Origin: Hexactinellida sp. DTS-2022
Taxonomy: Eukaryota; Porifera; Hexactinellida
Direction: 5' to 3'
Length of the DNA stretch: 64,000 nt
NCBI GenBank assembly: GCA_028753945.1
Contig: JAPNXP010000002.1
Location: forward strand, 1,612,001-1,676,000
Shown here: positions 1 through 11,684 of the stretch, piece by piece
Layout of the letters: each line of letters opens with the position of its first letter
How positions within the stretch are numbered: position 1 is the stretch's first letter
The notes under the pieces: generated by a model
Seen by the model: the letters and a program-made list of their open reading frames with translations, nothing else
Told to the model about the DNA's origin: nothing
The model's database searches: none
Made by a program: the position numbers and the translations under genes

Positions 1-535
1 AATCACTGCCTTTATTACTGTGCCGACTATACTATAGTATAGTGACCCAGTATTGATCTTACTGCCTTTATTAATTTTACTGTGCCGACTATACTATATG
101 TATAGTGGCCCAGTATTGGAATCACTGCCTTTATGTGCCGACTATACTATAGTATAGTGGCCCAGTTCTAATCTTACTGCCTTTATTATTATTTTTACTG
201 TGCCGACTATACTATAGTATAGTGGCCCAGTATTGGAATCACTGCCTTTATTATTATTATTATTTTTATTATTTTTACTGTGCCGACTATACTATAGTAT
301 AGTGGCCCAGTATTGGAATCACTGCCTTTATTACTGTGCCGACTATACTATAGTATAGTGGCCCAGTATTGGAATCACTGCCTTTATTACTGTGCCGACT
401 ATACTATAGTATAGTGGCCCAGTATTGGAATCACTGCCTTTATTTATATTATTATTATTATTATTATTACTGTGCCGACTATACTATAGTATAGTGGCCC
501 AGTTCAAATCTCACTGCCTTTATTTTTTTTTTTTT
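1..535 (+). repeat. Palindromic minisatellite
   Basis: About nine tandem units of roughly 55-60 bp. Each has a near-perfect 35-bp palindrome (ACTGTGCC, then CTATACTATAGTATAG, then GGCCCAGT), followed by ATTGGAATCACTGCCTTTAT or a close variant. Unit length varies mainly through TTA microsatellite stretches between palindromes, as at 250-285 and 444-468. The two palindrome halves differ at the same places in every unit (GTGCCG against GGCC). The same unit recurs at 3,347-3,385, 12,438-12,740, 14,503-14,540, 42,377-42,420 (reversed), 44,485-44,955 (reversed) and 45,535-45,590 (reversed). No coding potential seen. Confidence 0.95.
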
Positions 536-1258
536 TTTTTTTTTCTCCGTAGACGGTGCCCTGGCCTGAGCTTTATAGTTGATGGGCTGAAACTTGGCAT
601 GTAGGTGCGATGGGACCGTCTAATTTGCACCTGGGGTTACGATTTTTTATTAACAAATTTTTGACACATCTTTAACACCTTTCAAATTTTGTCTGGTCCA
701 TAACTCAAAAATTGTTTTACTAAACCCGCAAATTTTATTTCACATTTGGATTCGCCATAAAATTCTGCGTCTGATGGGAAAAAAAATATTTCAATAAAGG
801 GGTCAATTTCTGCCATAAATGGGGGTTGAAATTTCTTTGTTTACTCACACTTCAATTTCAGTAAAACTGTGAAATCTAATTCCATTGTTTCAACTTGTAA
901 TAATTATATTGATTTAACTTGTTAAATCCTACTCTAGTGATTCAACTTGCGATAATTATATTGATTTAACTTATAAATTCCAGCTGGCTTCTATTTAATT
1001 GTAGTATTACTATACAATGGATTAAATAAAATATTATAATATAAGGAATTTGTTGACTTAATTAAACTTAACCGTGGATAACATTGCTAAAATAAATAAC
1101 TAATAATATAATTTATTATCGATATACTATAATGAATGAATGGCAGTAAACTATAGATGGTTTACGATAGAAACAAACTTCAAATTTATCTACCATTCCT
1201 TGTGACTCGGACCAATTAACAAATGGTTTTTGACACCTTGAGGCGTTGATGACTGGGC

Positions 1259-1390
1259 GAAAAAAAATCCAAAATTGCAGACTGTGCCGATAGCATGTTC
1301 CTTTGGAGGCACTATCAATAAACAAACAACAAAATATAGTGCCACCAAAGGAACATGGTCGGCGCAGTCTGCAATTTTGGATTTTTTTTT
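1259..1390 (+). repeat. Hairpin element copy 1
   Basis: Inverted repeat with arms of about 54 bp around a ~25-nt spacer. The left arm runs from TCCAAAATTGCAG to GGAGGCACTAT; the right arm runs from ATAGTGCCACC to CTGCAATTTTGGA. The arms differ by one extra A (AGCATG against GCATG) and one A/A mismatch (GGAGGC against GCCACC), which lets each copy be oriented. Confidence 0.9.
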
Positions 1391-2689
1391 ATTTTTTCTC
1401 CGTAGACGGTGCCCTGGCCTGAGCTTTATAGTTGATGGGCTGAAACTTGGCATGTAGGTGCGGAGTGACCGTCTAATTTGCATCTGGGGTTACGATTTTT
1501 GATTAACGAATTTTTGACACATCTTTAACACCTTTCAAAATTTGTCTGGTCCATAACTCAAAATATGTTTTACTAAACCCCCAAATTTTATTTCACATTT
1601 GGATTCACCATAAAATTCTGCGTCTGATGGGAGAGGAATATTTTCAAAAATATGTTTAATTTCTGCCATAAATGGGGTTTGAAATTTCTTTGTTTACTCG
1701 CACTTCAATTTCAGTAAAAGTGTTAAATCTAATTCTATTGTTTCAACTTGTAATAATTATATTGATTTAACTTGTTAAATCTTACTCTATTGTTTCAACT
1801 TGAGATAAATATATTGATTCAACTTAAAAATTCCAGCTGGCTTCTATTTAATTGTAGTATTACTATACAATGGATTAAATAAAATTTAATGATATAAGGA
1901 ATTTGTTGACTAAACTCAAATCACCGTGGATAACATTGCTAAAATAAATAACTAATAATTTAATTTATTATCAATAAGTAATGAATGAATGGCATTAAAC
2001 TAAAGATGGTTTATGATAGAACCGTTAAGATTTTACATACCACAACAACGACAGATTATGTGATTATATTTACTTCTGCGTTAATATTATTGCACTGTTA
2101 ATATACTGACGTAATTAATTATAATTAATTCAGTCAGTATATGACTTATATAGATGCTCCCAAATTGTTTATTAGGGGTTATCGAGTGTGCGGAATTGAA
2201 ATTTGATGGACAAATTAATTTATTTATTATTTATGACAAAATAATTAAACTTAATAAATATAAGTTGACATTGAAATTGGTGTTAAATTATAAATAATAT
2301 TAATAATTATATATACTAATTAATTAAATATCATAAATCTCAGAGATCCTAGAAGATAGAAACAAACTTTCAATTTATCAATTGGTCCTTATGGCACGTG
2401 CCACCTATACAAGTGGGTCTTGACATCTTGAGGTGATGATGACATCGTTAAAAAAATGTGTTTTTACAATTTTGTTAATTCGATATTAAAAATGGGTTAG
2501 TTCATGTTGGGTGATGACCCAACACTCCCATAAAAAATGCTGAGTCATCAGTTGTTATATTCTACTCAAACTTGAATATCACTAAAAGGAAGTGAACTAA
2601 AACGAAACTTCCACCACTCTAAGGGTCGATGCCTTCTGTAACACCTTTTTGAAATGATTTAACACCTTTATAGTGATGATGACTTGGCG

Positions 2690-2820
2690 AAAAAAAAATC
2701 CAAAATTGCATCCTGTGCCGACAGCATGTTCCATTGGAGGCACTATCAATAAACCACCAACAAAATATAGTGCCACCCAAGGAACATGCGTCGGCACAGG
2801 ATGCAATTTTGGATTTTTTT
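2690..2820 (+). repeat. Hairpin element copy 2
   Basis: Same foldback as the copy at 1,259, with arm core CATCCTGTGCCGACAGCATG and matching right arm GCGTCGGCACAGGATG. The arm change to ATCCT is present in both arms. That suggests arm-to-arm correction or a compensating change in this copy. Confidence 0.9.
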
Positions 2821-3408
2821 ATTATTTTTATTTTTTCTCCGTAGACGGTGCCCTGGCCAGAGCTTTATAGTTGATGGGCTGAAACTTGGCATGTAGTTGC
2901 GGAGGGACCGTCTAATTTGCACCTGGGGTCACGATTTTTGATTAAGAAATTTTTGACACATCTTTAACACCTTTCAAATTTTGTCTGGTCCATAACTCAA
3001 AAATTGTTTTACTAAACCCCCAAATTTTATTTCATATTTGGATTCACCATAAAATTTTGCGTCTGATGGGAGAAGAAAACTTTTAATAAAGAGTTTTATT
3101 TCTGCCACAACTGTGGTTTGAAATTTCTTTGTTTACTCACACTTCAATTTCAGTAAAACTGTGAAATCTAATTCCATTGTTTCAACTTGTAATATTTATA
3201 TTGATTTAAGTTGTTAAATCTTACACTATTGTTTCAACTTGCTACAATTATATTGATTTAACTTGTGAATTCTAGCTGGCTTCTATTTAATTGTTTTAAC
3301 TTGTAATAATTATATTGATTCAAATTGTTAAATATTATCTATTTTTACTGTGCCGACTATACTATAGTATAGTGGCCCAGTTCTAATTCAACTTGCGATA
3401 ATTATATT

Positions 3409-3798
3409 TATTGAACATCTATATACTTACAGGTTTCTTCAAAAAGTATAAATTAAATAATTTCTATCCTTCTCATTATTTGACTTTTTACTTATTCTTT
3501 TTTACCTTTATTCTTTTGAATCATTGTCGTAAACTTCTATTTTTGAAGGTAATGTTTTTCCTATTCTATTTATTAATACACTTTCTTTTTCTTTCTCACA
3601 ATTCGTTCTCAATATTTACTGTTCCTGGCAGAACTTATTCGTATTAAGTTTAATTAATTACTACCGGAATTTCTAAATCAATTTTAATTTTAATTAATAC
3701 AAAATAATATGATAATATAGTTAAACTTTCTTTTTCACTGCTGTATTTACTGTAAATCTATTTATATTTCGCTTTATACTTTAAATTACTAATTAGAT
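3409..3798 (+). other. Helentron 5' non-coding region
   Basis: AT-rich (over 75%) leader between the inferred left end and the first ATG. Pyrimidine-rich at 3,470-3,600. It presumably carries the promoter, but I cannot point to a specific TATA or initiator. The open frame at 3,411-3,647 is low-complexity F/L/Y-rich and not credible. Confidence 0.4.
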
Positions 3799-6700
3799 AT
3801 GATATCAATCGAGCTCTATAGAGCAAGAATAAGTGGCTGGGGTGGGCGTGCTAAGTCCCCACTATCCCAGTGTATAGTCAAAAAGTCTGGTCTATGTTTC
3901 GACATATTGTTGCGCATGTCTACCCGCCTACAGGCTAACACCATCAGCGCTTTATTGATAATCGGTGGGATTCAAATAAATCCTGGGCCTGGTTCAACAA
4001 CGGAGGAGGAAATTTGTTCTATGGAGATAGAGGAATCTTCCCAACCAGATGTGTTTATTTTCCCCTCCTCTCAAACGGTACAACAGACTCCGATATCGTC
4101 TCAAGTTGTACCTTTAAACGACCTCGATTTGTCTAGCCAGTATTCTGATGTACCAATGACTCCTGAGAAGGGTATCGCTACCCCTAAGTTTCGGAAGAGA
4201 AAAGGATACAGGGCTAGAAAAGATAGAAATCGAGCTGCTATCAAGAAGAGACGAACTGATGACTCAGAGTTTTGTAAAACTGAGAATGAGGCTCGTCTTG
4301 AGCGTTTCAATGAGGATTGTGATGATCACGATTTTCTATCTAAGCACAAAGAAAATCAATTACGAGACATTACAAAGAGATTGAAAGATCCTGAGAAGCG
4401 TGCTGAGCATAATATCGCTGTAGCAGAGAGATTGAAGGATCCTGATGTGCGTGCTGAGCATAATAGCGCTGTAGCAGAGAGATTGAAGGATCCTGAGAAG
4501 CGTGCTATGAATAGTGACGCTGTGGCCGAGAGGTTGAAGGATCCTGATATGCGTGCTGAGCATAATAGCGCTGTAGCAGAGAGGTTGAAGGATCCTGAAA
4601 AGCGTGCTGTGCATAATGACGCTGTGGCAGAGAGGTTGAAGGATCCTGAAAAGCGTGCTATGAATAGTGACGCTGTGGCCGAGAGGTTGAAGGATCCTAA
4701 TGTGCGTGAAAAGCACAACAAAAATGTTCTGGAGAAGTATAGAACTAATAGAGAGGAGATTAACTCTGTTATTCAAGGTTATTTCTCCCAAATATCTCAA
4801 GGTCCAACCTTTGTTTGTTCTTGTTGTGGATGTCTCCATTTCAGGAAAACAGTTGTTATTCTTAAGAGAGAGAAACTTGTTTCAACGAATCTTTCCAACT
4901 CTGATTTCGTCAAACAGGTAATTATATTCTTATACTTTTATATTTACATAATTTCTTTACTAAAATATTAGTTAATTTTAGAGATAATTAGTTAATCAAA
5001 GACATACTCAAATATAATATGCGCGTTATCCTATTATTATCTGTTATACTCCTTTAGGTTTTTCTCTATGAGACACTTAACATTGAGTATGTGTGTAAGA
5101 ACTGTCTGATTAACATCAAAGATGGCAGAGTCCCTAAGATAGCGTTGTGCCGTGGCTTAACTTTCCCCGAGATCCCTCCTGTGCTATCTGGTCTGACTGT
5201 GATTGAACAGAGACTGGTATCTCCCAGACACGAGTTCATGAACATCAGATCTCTGGGCAGGGAGAGACAGCACGGACTGCATGGCATGGTTGTTAATGTT
5301 CCCATTGACATGGATAAGACTGTTAATCAGTTACCTAGGACATTCCTACAGTCCCAAACCATTCAGTTACAGTTGTTTCGTAAGTTATCGTTCGCGAAAC
5401 CTTATTTATACGAAACGATAAGACCGAATGTAGTGTTAGAAGCATCTCGCTATCTCTCTACCACTGAACTCTTCAAGCTAGAGAAGGTAGTAGTGTCAGA
5501 GAATTGGCTTAACTCTGTTACACGTACTGGTTCTGGTAATATTAATTTTATTGTTAACCCGAATGACGAGCCTTGTGATATAGTTGTAGATGAAGAACAA
5601 GAGGATTCTGAAACTATTCCTGGTATCGAGGAGCTCTTCGATAACCTTGAGGAGTTGTTGAAGGAGATTGATGATTGGGATGAGACCAAGGATGATCTCC
5701 CCATTAACCCTGGTTCTCTAGACACACTGCTGCTGTCTAATGAGAACCTCTTAATGAAATTGGCTCCTGGAGAAGGGAGGAAGCCTCTGTACTTAACCAC
5801 GGATAAGTTTATAGAGGAACTAGCATACCCTTGTGTGTTTGCTGGTCAATGCAGAGACTTACCTGAGGACCTGTCGATCCTCAAGAAATCAAAGTCTGAC
5901 ATCTTGAGGTTAGTTACTATCTAATAATACTTATAATCTCAATCTCTACTATATACATAATTAATTTGTTATTCAACCATGGATATTCTTAAAGTATAAA
6001 TTATTATGTTAAATCCATGGTTATCTAAATTACAATTAACTAAGTTATAATTAATATAATTTTCAAATCTGCTAATTAGCCTATTTAATTTATACCCTAG
6101 ATATGATAGGAGATGTAGCACTAACATCCCTCTGCTGTTTCTTAAGTACAAACTGGTGGAGACGGCTAGTCTTAACAGTGCTATCAGTATTTGTATGAGA
6201 AAAACAAAGTCTAATGACGGACAGGCTATAACTGTGTCTGATGTTCTCAATGACGAGAATCTGGAGAGAATGGTTGAGGACGATGAGGCTTTTAAGTTCT
6301 TGAAGCAAGTCCGGTCTACCCCTGCATTCTGGCAGCAGAAACAGAGAGAACTGATGTCTATGATAAGACAGCTGGGATGTCCCACGTTCTTTCTAACTCT
6401 GTCTGCTGCTGAGACTAAATGGCTAGAGCTACTAAGGATACTGAAACAGATTCTCGATGACGTTAAGCTGTCTGTTGAAGAGGTTCTGGAATTCCAGTGG
6501 AGCGAGAGAGCAGATCTGATAAGGAGAGATCCTGTCACTTGTGCTAGGTACTTTGATCACCGCTCCAAGGAGCTATTTAAGGTGCTTCGATCAGAGGTTA
6601 GTCCCCTTGGTAAATTGACTGATTATTATTTGAGAATAGAATTTCAACAAAGAGGTTCTCCACATGTGCATTCATTACTTTGGGTACAAGATGCACCTAA

Positions 6701-9700
6701 GTATGGCCACAATTCGTTACCTGAAGTAATAGAATTTATTGATCGTACTATCTCAGTTAAATTGCCAGATGAGACTAGTATAATAACTGAGAATGATATT
6801 AAGTTACAGCGACATAAGCACACAAATACGTGTTATAAGAAAAAGTCGTTTCGGTGCTGTAGGTTTGGTATTCCGTACCCTCCAATGGTATCAACTAAAA
6901 TTCTAGAACCATTGGAGTTTGATGCCAGTACGGCTACCACAGAGGAGATAGCAGCTAATGCAGCTCTTAAGGAGACTGCTAAGAAAATATATACGCTAAT
7001 TGACACCTATGATAAGAGCGATACTGACTTAAGTAGTATAACGATACAGGATTTCTTTAATGAACTCTATGTTACCGAAGAGCAATACATAACTGCATTG
7101 AGATCTTGTATAAATAGATCTACTATATTTCTGAAACGAAATTTGAATGAGATACGAATCAATGCTCATAATAAGACTATATTGCATCTCTGGAAAGCTA
7201 ATATGGATCTCCAATACATATTGGATCCATATGCTTGTGCTGTTTATGTTATTTCGTATATCGGAAAGTCCCAACGTGGGATGTCTAAGTTGTTGAGAGA
7301 TGCCTTGATGCATCTGAAAGCAGGCAATGCCACTATTAAGGAGAGACTGAGGGGAATTGCATACAAATTTCAGAGCTGTAGCGAGGTATCAGCCCAGGAG
7401 GTTTCTTACCATCTCCTCAGTCTCCCTCTCTCTAAGTGCAGTAGAGCTAATGTGTATATTAACACCAATCCAGCTAATAAACGGGTTAGGATACTCAAGT
7501 CCAAACCCGTTCTAATGGGTATGGAACAGGATTCTGTAGATATACTTCTGTCAGGTCTAATTGAGCACTACATGCAACGACCTGATGAGTTAGAGGAAAC
7601 ATGTCTAGCAGAGTTTGCCGCTTGGTATGAATTCCAATCTAGTAAGCGAATATGTACAATTAATCCCGACTTTGATGAGGAAAATATGGAAGACGATGCA
7701 GCTTCCCTGGTCGATAATCCGAGACTATTCTCTCTCAAAGATACAGGTTTTATGAGACTTCGTCGTAAAGCTAAAATTATTCGATTTAGAAGGTATAGTA
7801 TTATACAGGACGAAGTTAACTTTTATAGAGAACAGTTAATGCTTTTTGTACCATGGAGAACTGACAGTAGTGATACTGACAATATCGACTTTAAGTCTGT
7901 GTTTGCTACCCATCTTAATCTGATTACTCAGAATAGGGAATTATTTGAAAGTAGAGACCAATCCTCAATTGACGAGGCTATTAATATCCTCGAGGACTTG
8001 GACCCTGACGAGCTCAACTTTGATGGGATTGCTATTGAGGAAATAATGAACAATGAGGGTGCAGTGGTTATTGAGGATACTGACTTCCAGGTAGACAATC
8101 CAGGGAACGACAATCTCTGGACTGTAGATCCCAATAGTGACCCCGGTACTAAATCTGTAGGAGGATTCTTCACTATTCCTAACATGAATACTGAGGAGGT
8201 ATTCCTTGAGATGTGTCGCAGCCTGAACAATGTTCAGCGTACTGTATTCCTCCACACTCTGCACTGCTTTAAGACTATGAAGCAGCTGCCTATGTATCTC
8301 TATATAGGAGGAGGTGCTGGTGTTGGTAAGAGTACGGTGGTACGAGTCTTATACGAAGGTTTGGTAAGATTTATGAATTCACTACCTGGCACTAAGCCTG
8401 ATGCTATTAAGGTACTGCTAACAGCTCCTACTGGTAAAGCTGCTTTTAATATCCGTGGTATGACACTCCATTCTGCATTTGGTTTACCTGTAACGGAGTT
8501 TAACGGCGAAATGCCCAACTTATCTTCTGATGTTTGTAACACATTAAGAAGTAAGCTAAGCTGTTTAAAAGTTATCATAATAGATGAAATATCCATGGTT
8601 GGTAGTAAAATTATGTCTCAGGTTAATAAGCGATTGAAAGCCATTATGGACAATTCACTGGACTTTGGTGGTGTCTCCATCATCTGTGTTGGGGATTTCC
8701 ATCAGTTACGCCCGGTTATGGATAGCTATGTATTTCAAATTTCAGTATCCAGTGCCAATAATTACGACGGGCTGGTTGGTCCGTACCTTTGGGAAAAATT
8801 CTCATATATAGAACTGACGGAAATAATGAGACAAAAAGATGATCAGAAGTTTGCATTAGCATTGAACAATTTTGCTAACTGTTGTTTAACTGATGATGAC
8901 ACAACTCTATTTACTAGTAGAATTATTGCGAAAGATTCTTATGAGAATCTTCCCATAAAATCTATCCATCTGTTTAGTACAAACGCCAGTGTTAATGCTC
9001 ATAACGAGATTGTTCTCAATGCATTAACCACTGAAGGTTTTAGATTTATAGCTATTGATTCTTTAGTAGGAGACACTGCTGGAGGTATAACTGACAAGCT
9101 GAGTAACCTTATTAAACACCTAAAGGTGTGTGACACCCAGGGACTACCCTATGAGCTCTTCTTGAAGCTGGGCGCTAGATACCTCATGACGGTGAATAAC
9201 GACATACAAGATGGTCTGGTTAATGGAGCTACTGGCCTCTTGAAGAAAATAGTTTATGGTACCAAGAGCGATTCTCTGGAACGAGTTCCCTGTATCCTCT
9301 GGATCGAGTTTGACGATCCTACAGTTGGAAAGGATAAACGAGCGAAGTCTCAGCATCGTTATGTTAGAGATAATGCAATTCCAAGGAACTGGACTCCTAT
9401 TGGATTGGAAACACGACGTTTCCAGAGAGGGAAAAGTGTGAGTTCCTATAAGATAGTTAGGAAGCAGTTTCCTTTCATAGTAGCCGAAGCTCTTACAATT
9501 CATAAGAGTCAAGGCGATACTTACGACTGTGTTGTAGTCCATATAGAAATACGTATGCTACGTAATGCGTTATACACCGCGCTCAGTAGGGCTAAATCGG
9601 CATCTGGTCTGTTTGTAGTTGGTATTCTAAAACTAACTAATAAGTTATCTGAAAAAGATCCTGTCCACTTAGAACTTAAGCGGTTAAGAGAACACTGTTC

Positions 9701-11162
9701 TATTATCTGGTCTATTCCACTAACTAGCCCAGATATATATGTACACAATGTTCGTTCATTGAACAAACACTGGGAGGACTTGACCGTAGATCCATTCATA
9801 GTACAATCCCAAGTGTTAATCTTGCAGGAGACAATGACTTTAGCCACTGATAACTTTAATTTCCCTGGTCATACTCTCATTGGTAGAATTGATGGTAGCG
9901 CTAGACTTCCTGGTTCTGGTACACACATATACTCCCGAAATCCAGCGGTGTGTAAGTCTTTAGTTGCACACTCAGGCTGTCATAATGGCGCTAGGATCGA
10001 GATATTGATTATCCAGTTCTATGATCCCATGATTATCGATAACCCTATCGTGGTAATGTCTATATACCGATCACCACAATCCCCAATGAAGGAATTTTAC
10101 TCGGAACTTGATCAGGTTCTATGTAAAATTGATAACTCTGATTCCTTGATTGTTACTGGGGACTTCAATATAGATTTATTTGCCCGATCTCTTGAGAGAG
10201 ATACCTTGATAAAGTATTTTGCAAATAAAGGTATAATGCAATCTTTGTCTGGAGTATCCACTAACTATGGATCTCAGCTGGATTGTGTATTCACTAAAAA
10301 CTTGACCTGTTCATCTGGTTTTTATGAATCATACTTTAGTGATCATAAGCCAATGTTGATTTCTCTTGGAACTGGTGTTAGTGACTGTTGTAATGTGGAT
10401 AATCAACCAATTATATCACATGCTACTAGTCAACATGATATTATTGATATTGATCAAATATCAAATGATAATACAACCAAGGATATTCAGGATGTAATTG
10501 TTAGTCATGTACACATCCCTACTCCTGTGCTGCCTCCCGTAAATACATATGACAATGCAAATTCATTCACATTTGCGATGAGACAGTCATTAGCAGCACG
10601 CATTAATCTACAGAGAATACCTTTAAGACCGACTAACTATACTGGGTCTAGAGTCTCTGCTACTAGTTATTACGATTTTATGCGTACAAATATAAGAGAT
10701 CGGTTTAATTTCAGGATAGTTCCTGTAATAAGTGATGGGAATTGTTTCTTTAGAACATTGTCTCACATTATTTTCGGTGATGAAAGTGAGCATCATAATA
10801 TCCGTGGTTCTCTAATAGACACATTTGAACAAAGTCCTTATGTTGCTGCTTTCTGTGGCATCCAAGGCTATAATGCAGTTACTATTCAGCAACACTGGAG
10901 TAATATGCGGCGTAATTACTCTTGGGGAAGTTTGAATGAACTTATTATGTTAGGCATTTTAGCCCGCATTAATGTAAGTTATATTAATGCTCCTGATACA
11001 GACCCGTCTAAATGGGTTATAACTGATGTGTATACTGAAAATATGATAGGTATACCCAGTAATCAAATATTTTGTGGTAAATCGTTGATTGTGTTATTTC
11101 ATAGCATCAATTTTTCTGGACCATCTGCTAACCATTATGATGCGGTATATCGGGTTCATTAG
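3799..11162 (+). CDS. Helitron transposase with Rep, helicase, endonuclease and OTU domains
   Basis: Three exons, 3,799-4,917, 5,058-5,908 and 6,101-11,162, join in frame (phases 0 and 2) to give 2,343 codons. Order of features: 2A-like motif at residues ~50-64; seven 17-residue repeats at ~193-311; a CSCCGCLHF zinc-binding-like patch at ~336; a DUF6570-like region rich in NVP and LPR motifs (exon 2); Helitron_like_N; a zinc motif at ~893-915; HUH motif H845-V-H847; tyrosines Y1039 and Y1043; Pif1-like helicase with Walker A lysine K1400, Walker B DEISM from D1485 and motif VI near 1812; AP-type endonuclease ~1868-2070 (GDFNID, SDHKP); OTU protease ~2192-2343 with C2205 and H2335. No stop, frameshift or missing catalytic residue is seen. 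The start is the first ATG of a long open frame. Known of the family: the protein nicks, unwinds and copies the element by rolling-circle replication. Inferred: autonomous and possibly recently active. Confidence 0.93.
3946..3990 (+). other. 2A-like ribosome-skipping motif
   Basis: Codons 50-64 read as a hydrophobic stretch (SALLII) ending GGIQINPGP, followed by G. The 2A consensus is D-(V/I)-E-x-N-P-G-P, so the essential NPGP is present but the D and E are G and Q. Known: 2A-like peptides occur near the N-termini of some invertebrate retrotransposon and NLR proteins, where skipping separates a short leader. Activity with these substitutions is uncertain. Confidence 0.45.
4375..4731 (+). repeat. 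51-bp coding tandem repeat
   Basis: Seven copies of a 17-residue unit, AERLKDP(E/D)(K/V/M)RA then (E/M)(H/N) and (N/S)-x-AV, within exon 1. The units are highly charged and probably helical. Helitron N-terminal regions often carry R/E-rich repeats. Copies alternate between EHNSAV and MNSDAV types, which suggests duplication of a two-unit block. Confidence 0.9.
4918..5057 (+). other. Helentron gene intron 1
   Basis: 140 bp. Donor CAG^GTAATT, acceptor CTTTAG^GTTTTT, phase 0. Removal links FVKQ to VFLYETLNIEYVCKNC, so the cysteine-rich patch runs into the DUF6570-like region. Without splicing the frame hits a stop at 4,969. Confidence 0.85.
5909..6100 (+). other. Helentron gene intron 2
   Basis: 192 bp, strongly AT-rich. 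Donor GAG^GTTAGT, acceptor CCCTAG^ATATGA, phase 2 (the split codon becomes AGA, Arg). Joining yields ILRYDRRCSTNIPLLF, which fits the conserved Rep-domain RYxDRRxSTN block, so the junction is well supported. Confidence 0.88.
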
Positions 11163-11684
11163 TTTTATGAATATAACTTTGTGTGTTACATGTGGCTTGT
11201 GTTTCAGAGCGCAGATGAGTATTGATTACACTGCTACACACCTAACAAGAGTATATGCAGACTAATGCAGTAGATTGTTATAGGTTATAACAAGCGCATA
11301 TACAGCTGGCTTGTTTTTAAAGTGTGTAGCATTTCAAGCGTCTGAGAATTGAGCTGTTCACAAGTGTGTAACTTGCACATTGTTTAGATGCGATAAAATT
11401 GATTATCCTATATATATGCCAATTGGCTCATGATGAACGATTTACTCACTGGTTTACTATTGATTACATTTATTTATTGAGAGGGTAAAATCGGGGAAAG
11501 GTACTGAGGTGTGTTCCAAGTGCACCCACTGATAGTTATCAGCAGCCCTGAGGGACCGATTTAAAACTCTAGTTATGATCACAAAAACTCTAAATTACAT
11601 CTGCATCGACTCTTTCTAATTAAACTAAAATGATGCATCCCATAACTATGAATAATCATGTGAATATCAATTTATTATACTTGT
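11163..11684 (+). other. Helentron 3' non-coding region, proximal part
   Basis: AT-rich sequence after the TAG stop at 11,160. It contains an imperfect TAACAAG/CTTGTT pairing near 11,270-11,320 and a CTGATAGTTATCAG palindrome at 11,530-11,543. The words GGGACCGATTT at 11,552 and GGGACCGATCT near 11,999 form a direct repeat bracketing the GC-rich island downstream. No gene seen. Confidence 0.5.

Larger units (their letters stand above)
536..3346 (+). repeat. Hairpin-unit repeat array, left block
   Basis: Tandem long repeat units in one orientation. Each starts with a T-run and CTCCGTAGACGG, continues through an AT-rich body, and ends with TGGCGAAAAAAATCC leading into a ~125-bp hairpin. Unit 1 is 545-1,390. 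Unit 2 is about 1,397-2,820, and from ~2,030 it switches to a different body with the AGTGGTGGAAGT-type 3' segment. Unit 3 starts at 2,837 and is cut off at ~3,346 by minisatellite and the helentron. Bodies are 70-85% alike by eye. Short open frames here come from the hairpins and have no coding features. Confidence 0.9.

Noticed and set aside
1-535. Regular spaced repeats suggestive of a CRISPR array
   Set aside because: The repeats are 35-bp palindromes with low-complexity TTA or near-constant spacers, in an intron-containing eukaryotic context, and there are no cas genes.
1116-1483. Short open frames (recurring at each hairpin copy) with CGFGGTINKPP-type peptides
   Set aside because: They are translations of the hairpin arms on both strands, recur at every copy with shifts and have no conserved start.
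3411-3647. 78-codon frame upstream of the helentron gene
   Set aside because: F/L/Y-rich translation of AT-rich leader, no domain, no conservation evidence.
4101-4839. Long minus-strand frames opposite the helentron exon 1
   Set aside because: They are shadows of the 51-bp coding repeats; the plus strand has the domain content and splice junctions.
11425-11450. Second hammerhead-like core (CTCATGATGAACGA)
   Set aside because: Lacks the CTGATGA and GAAA elements and has no flanking stems.
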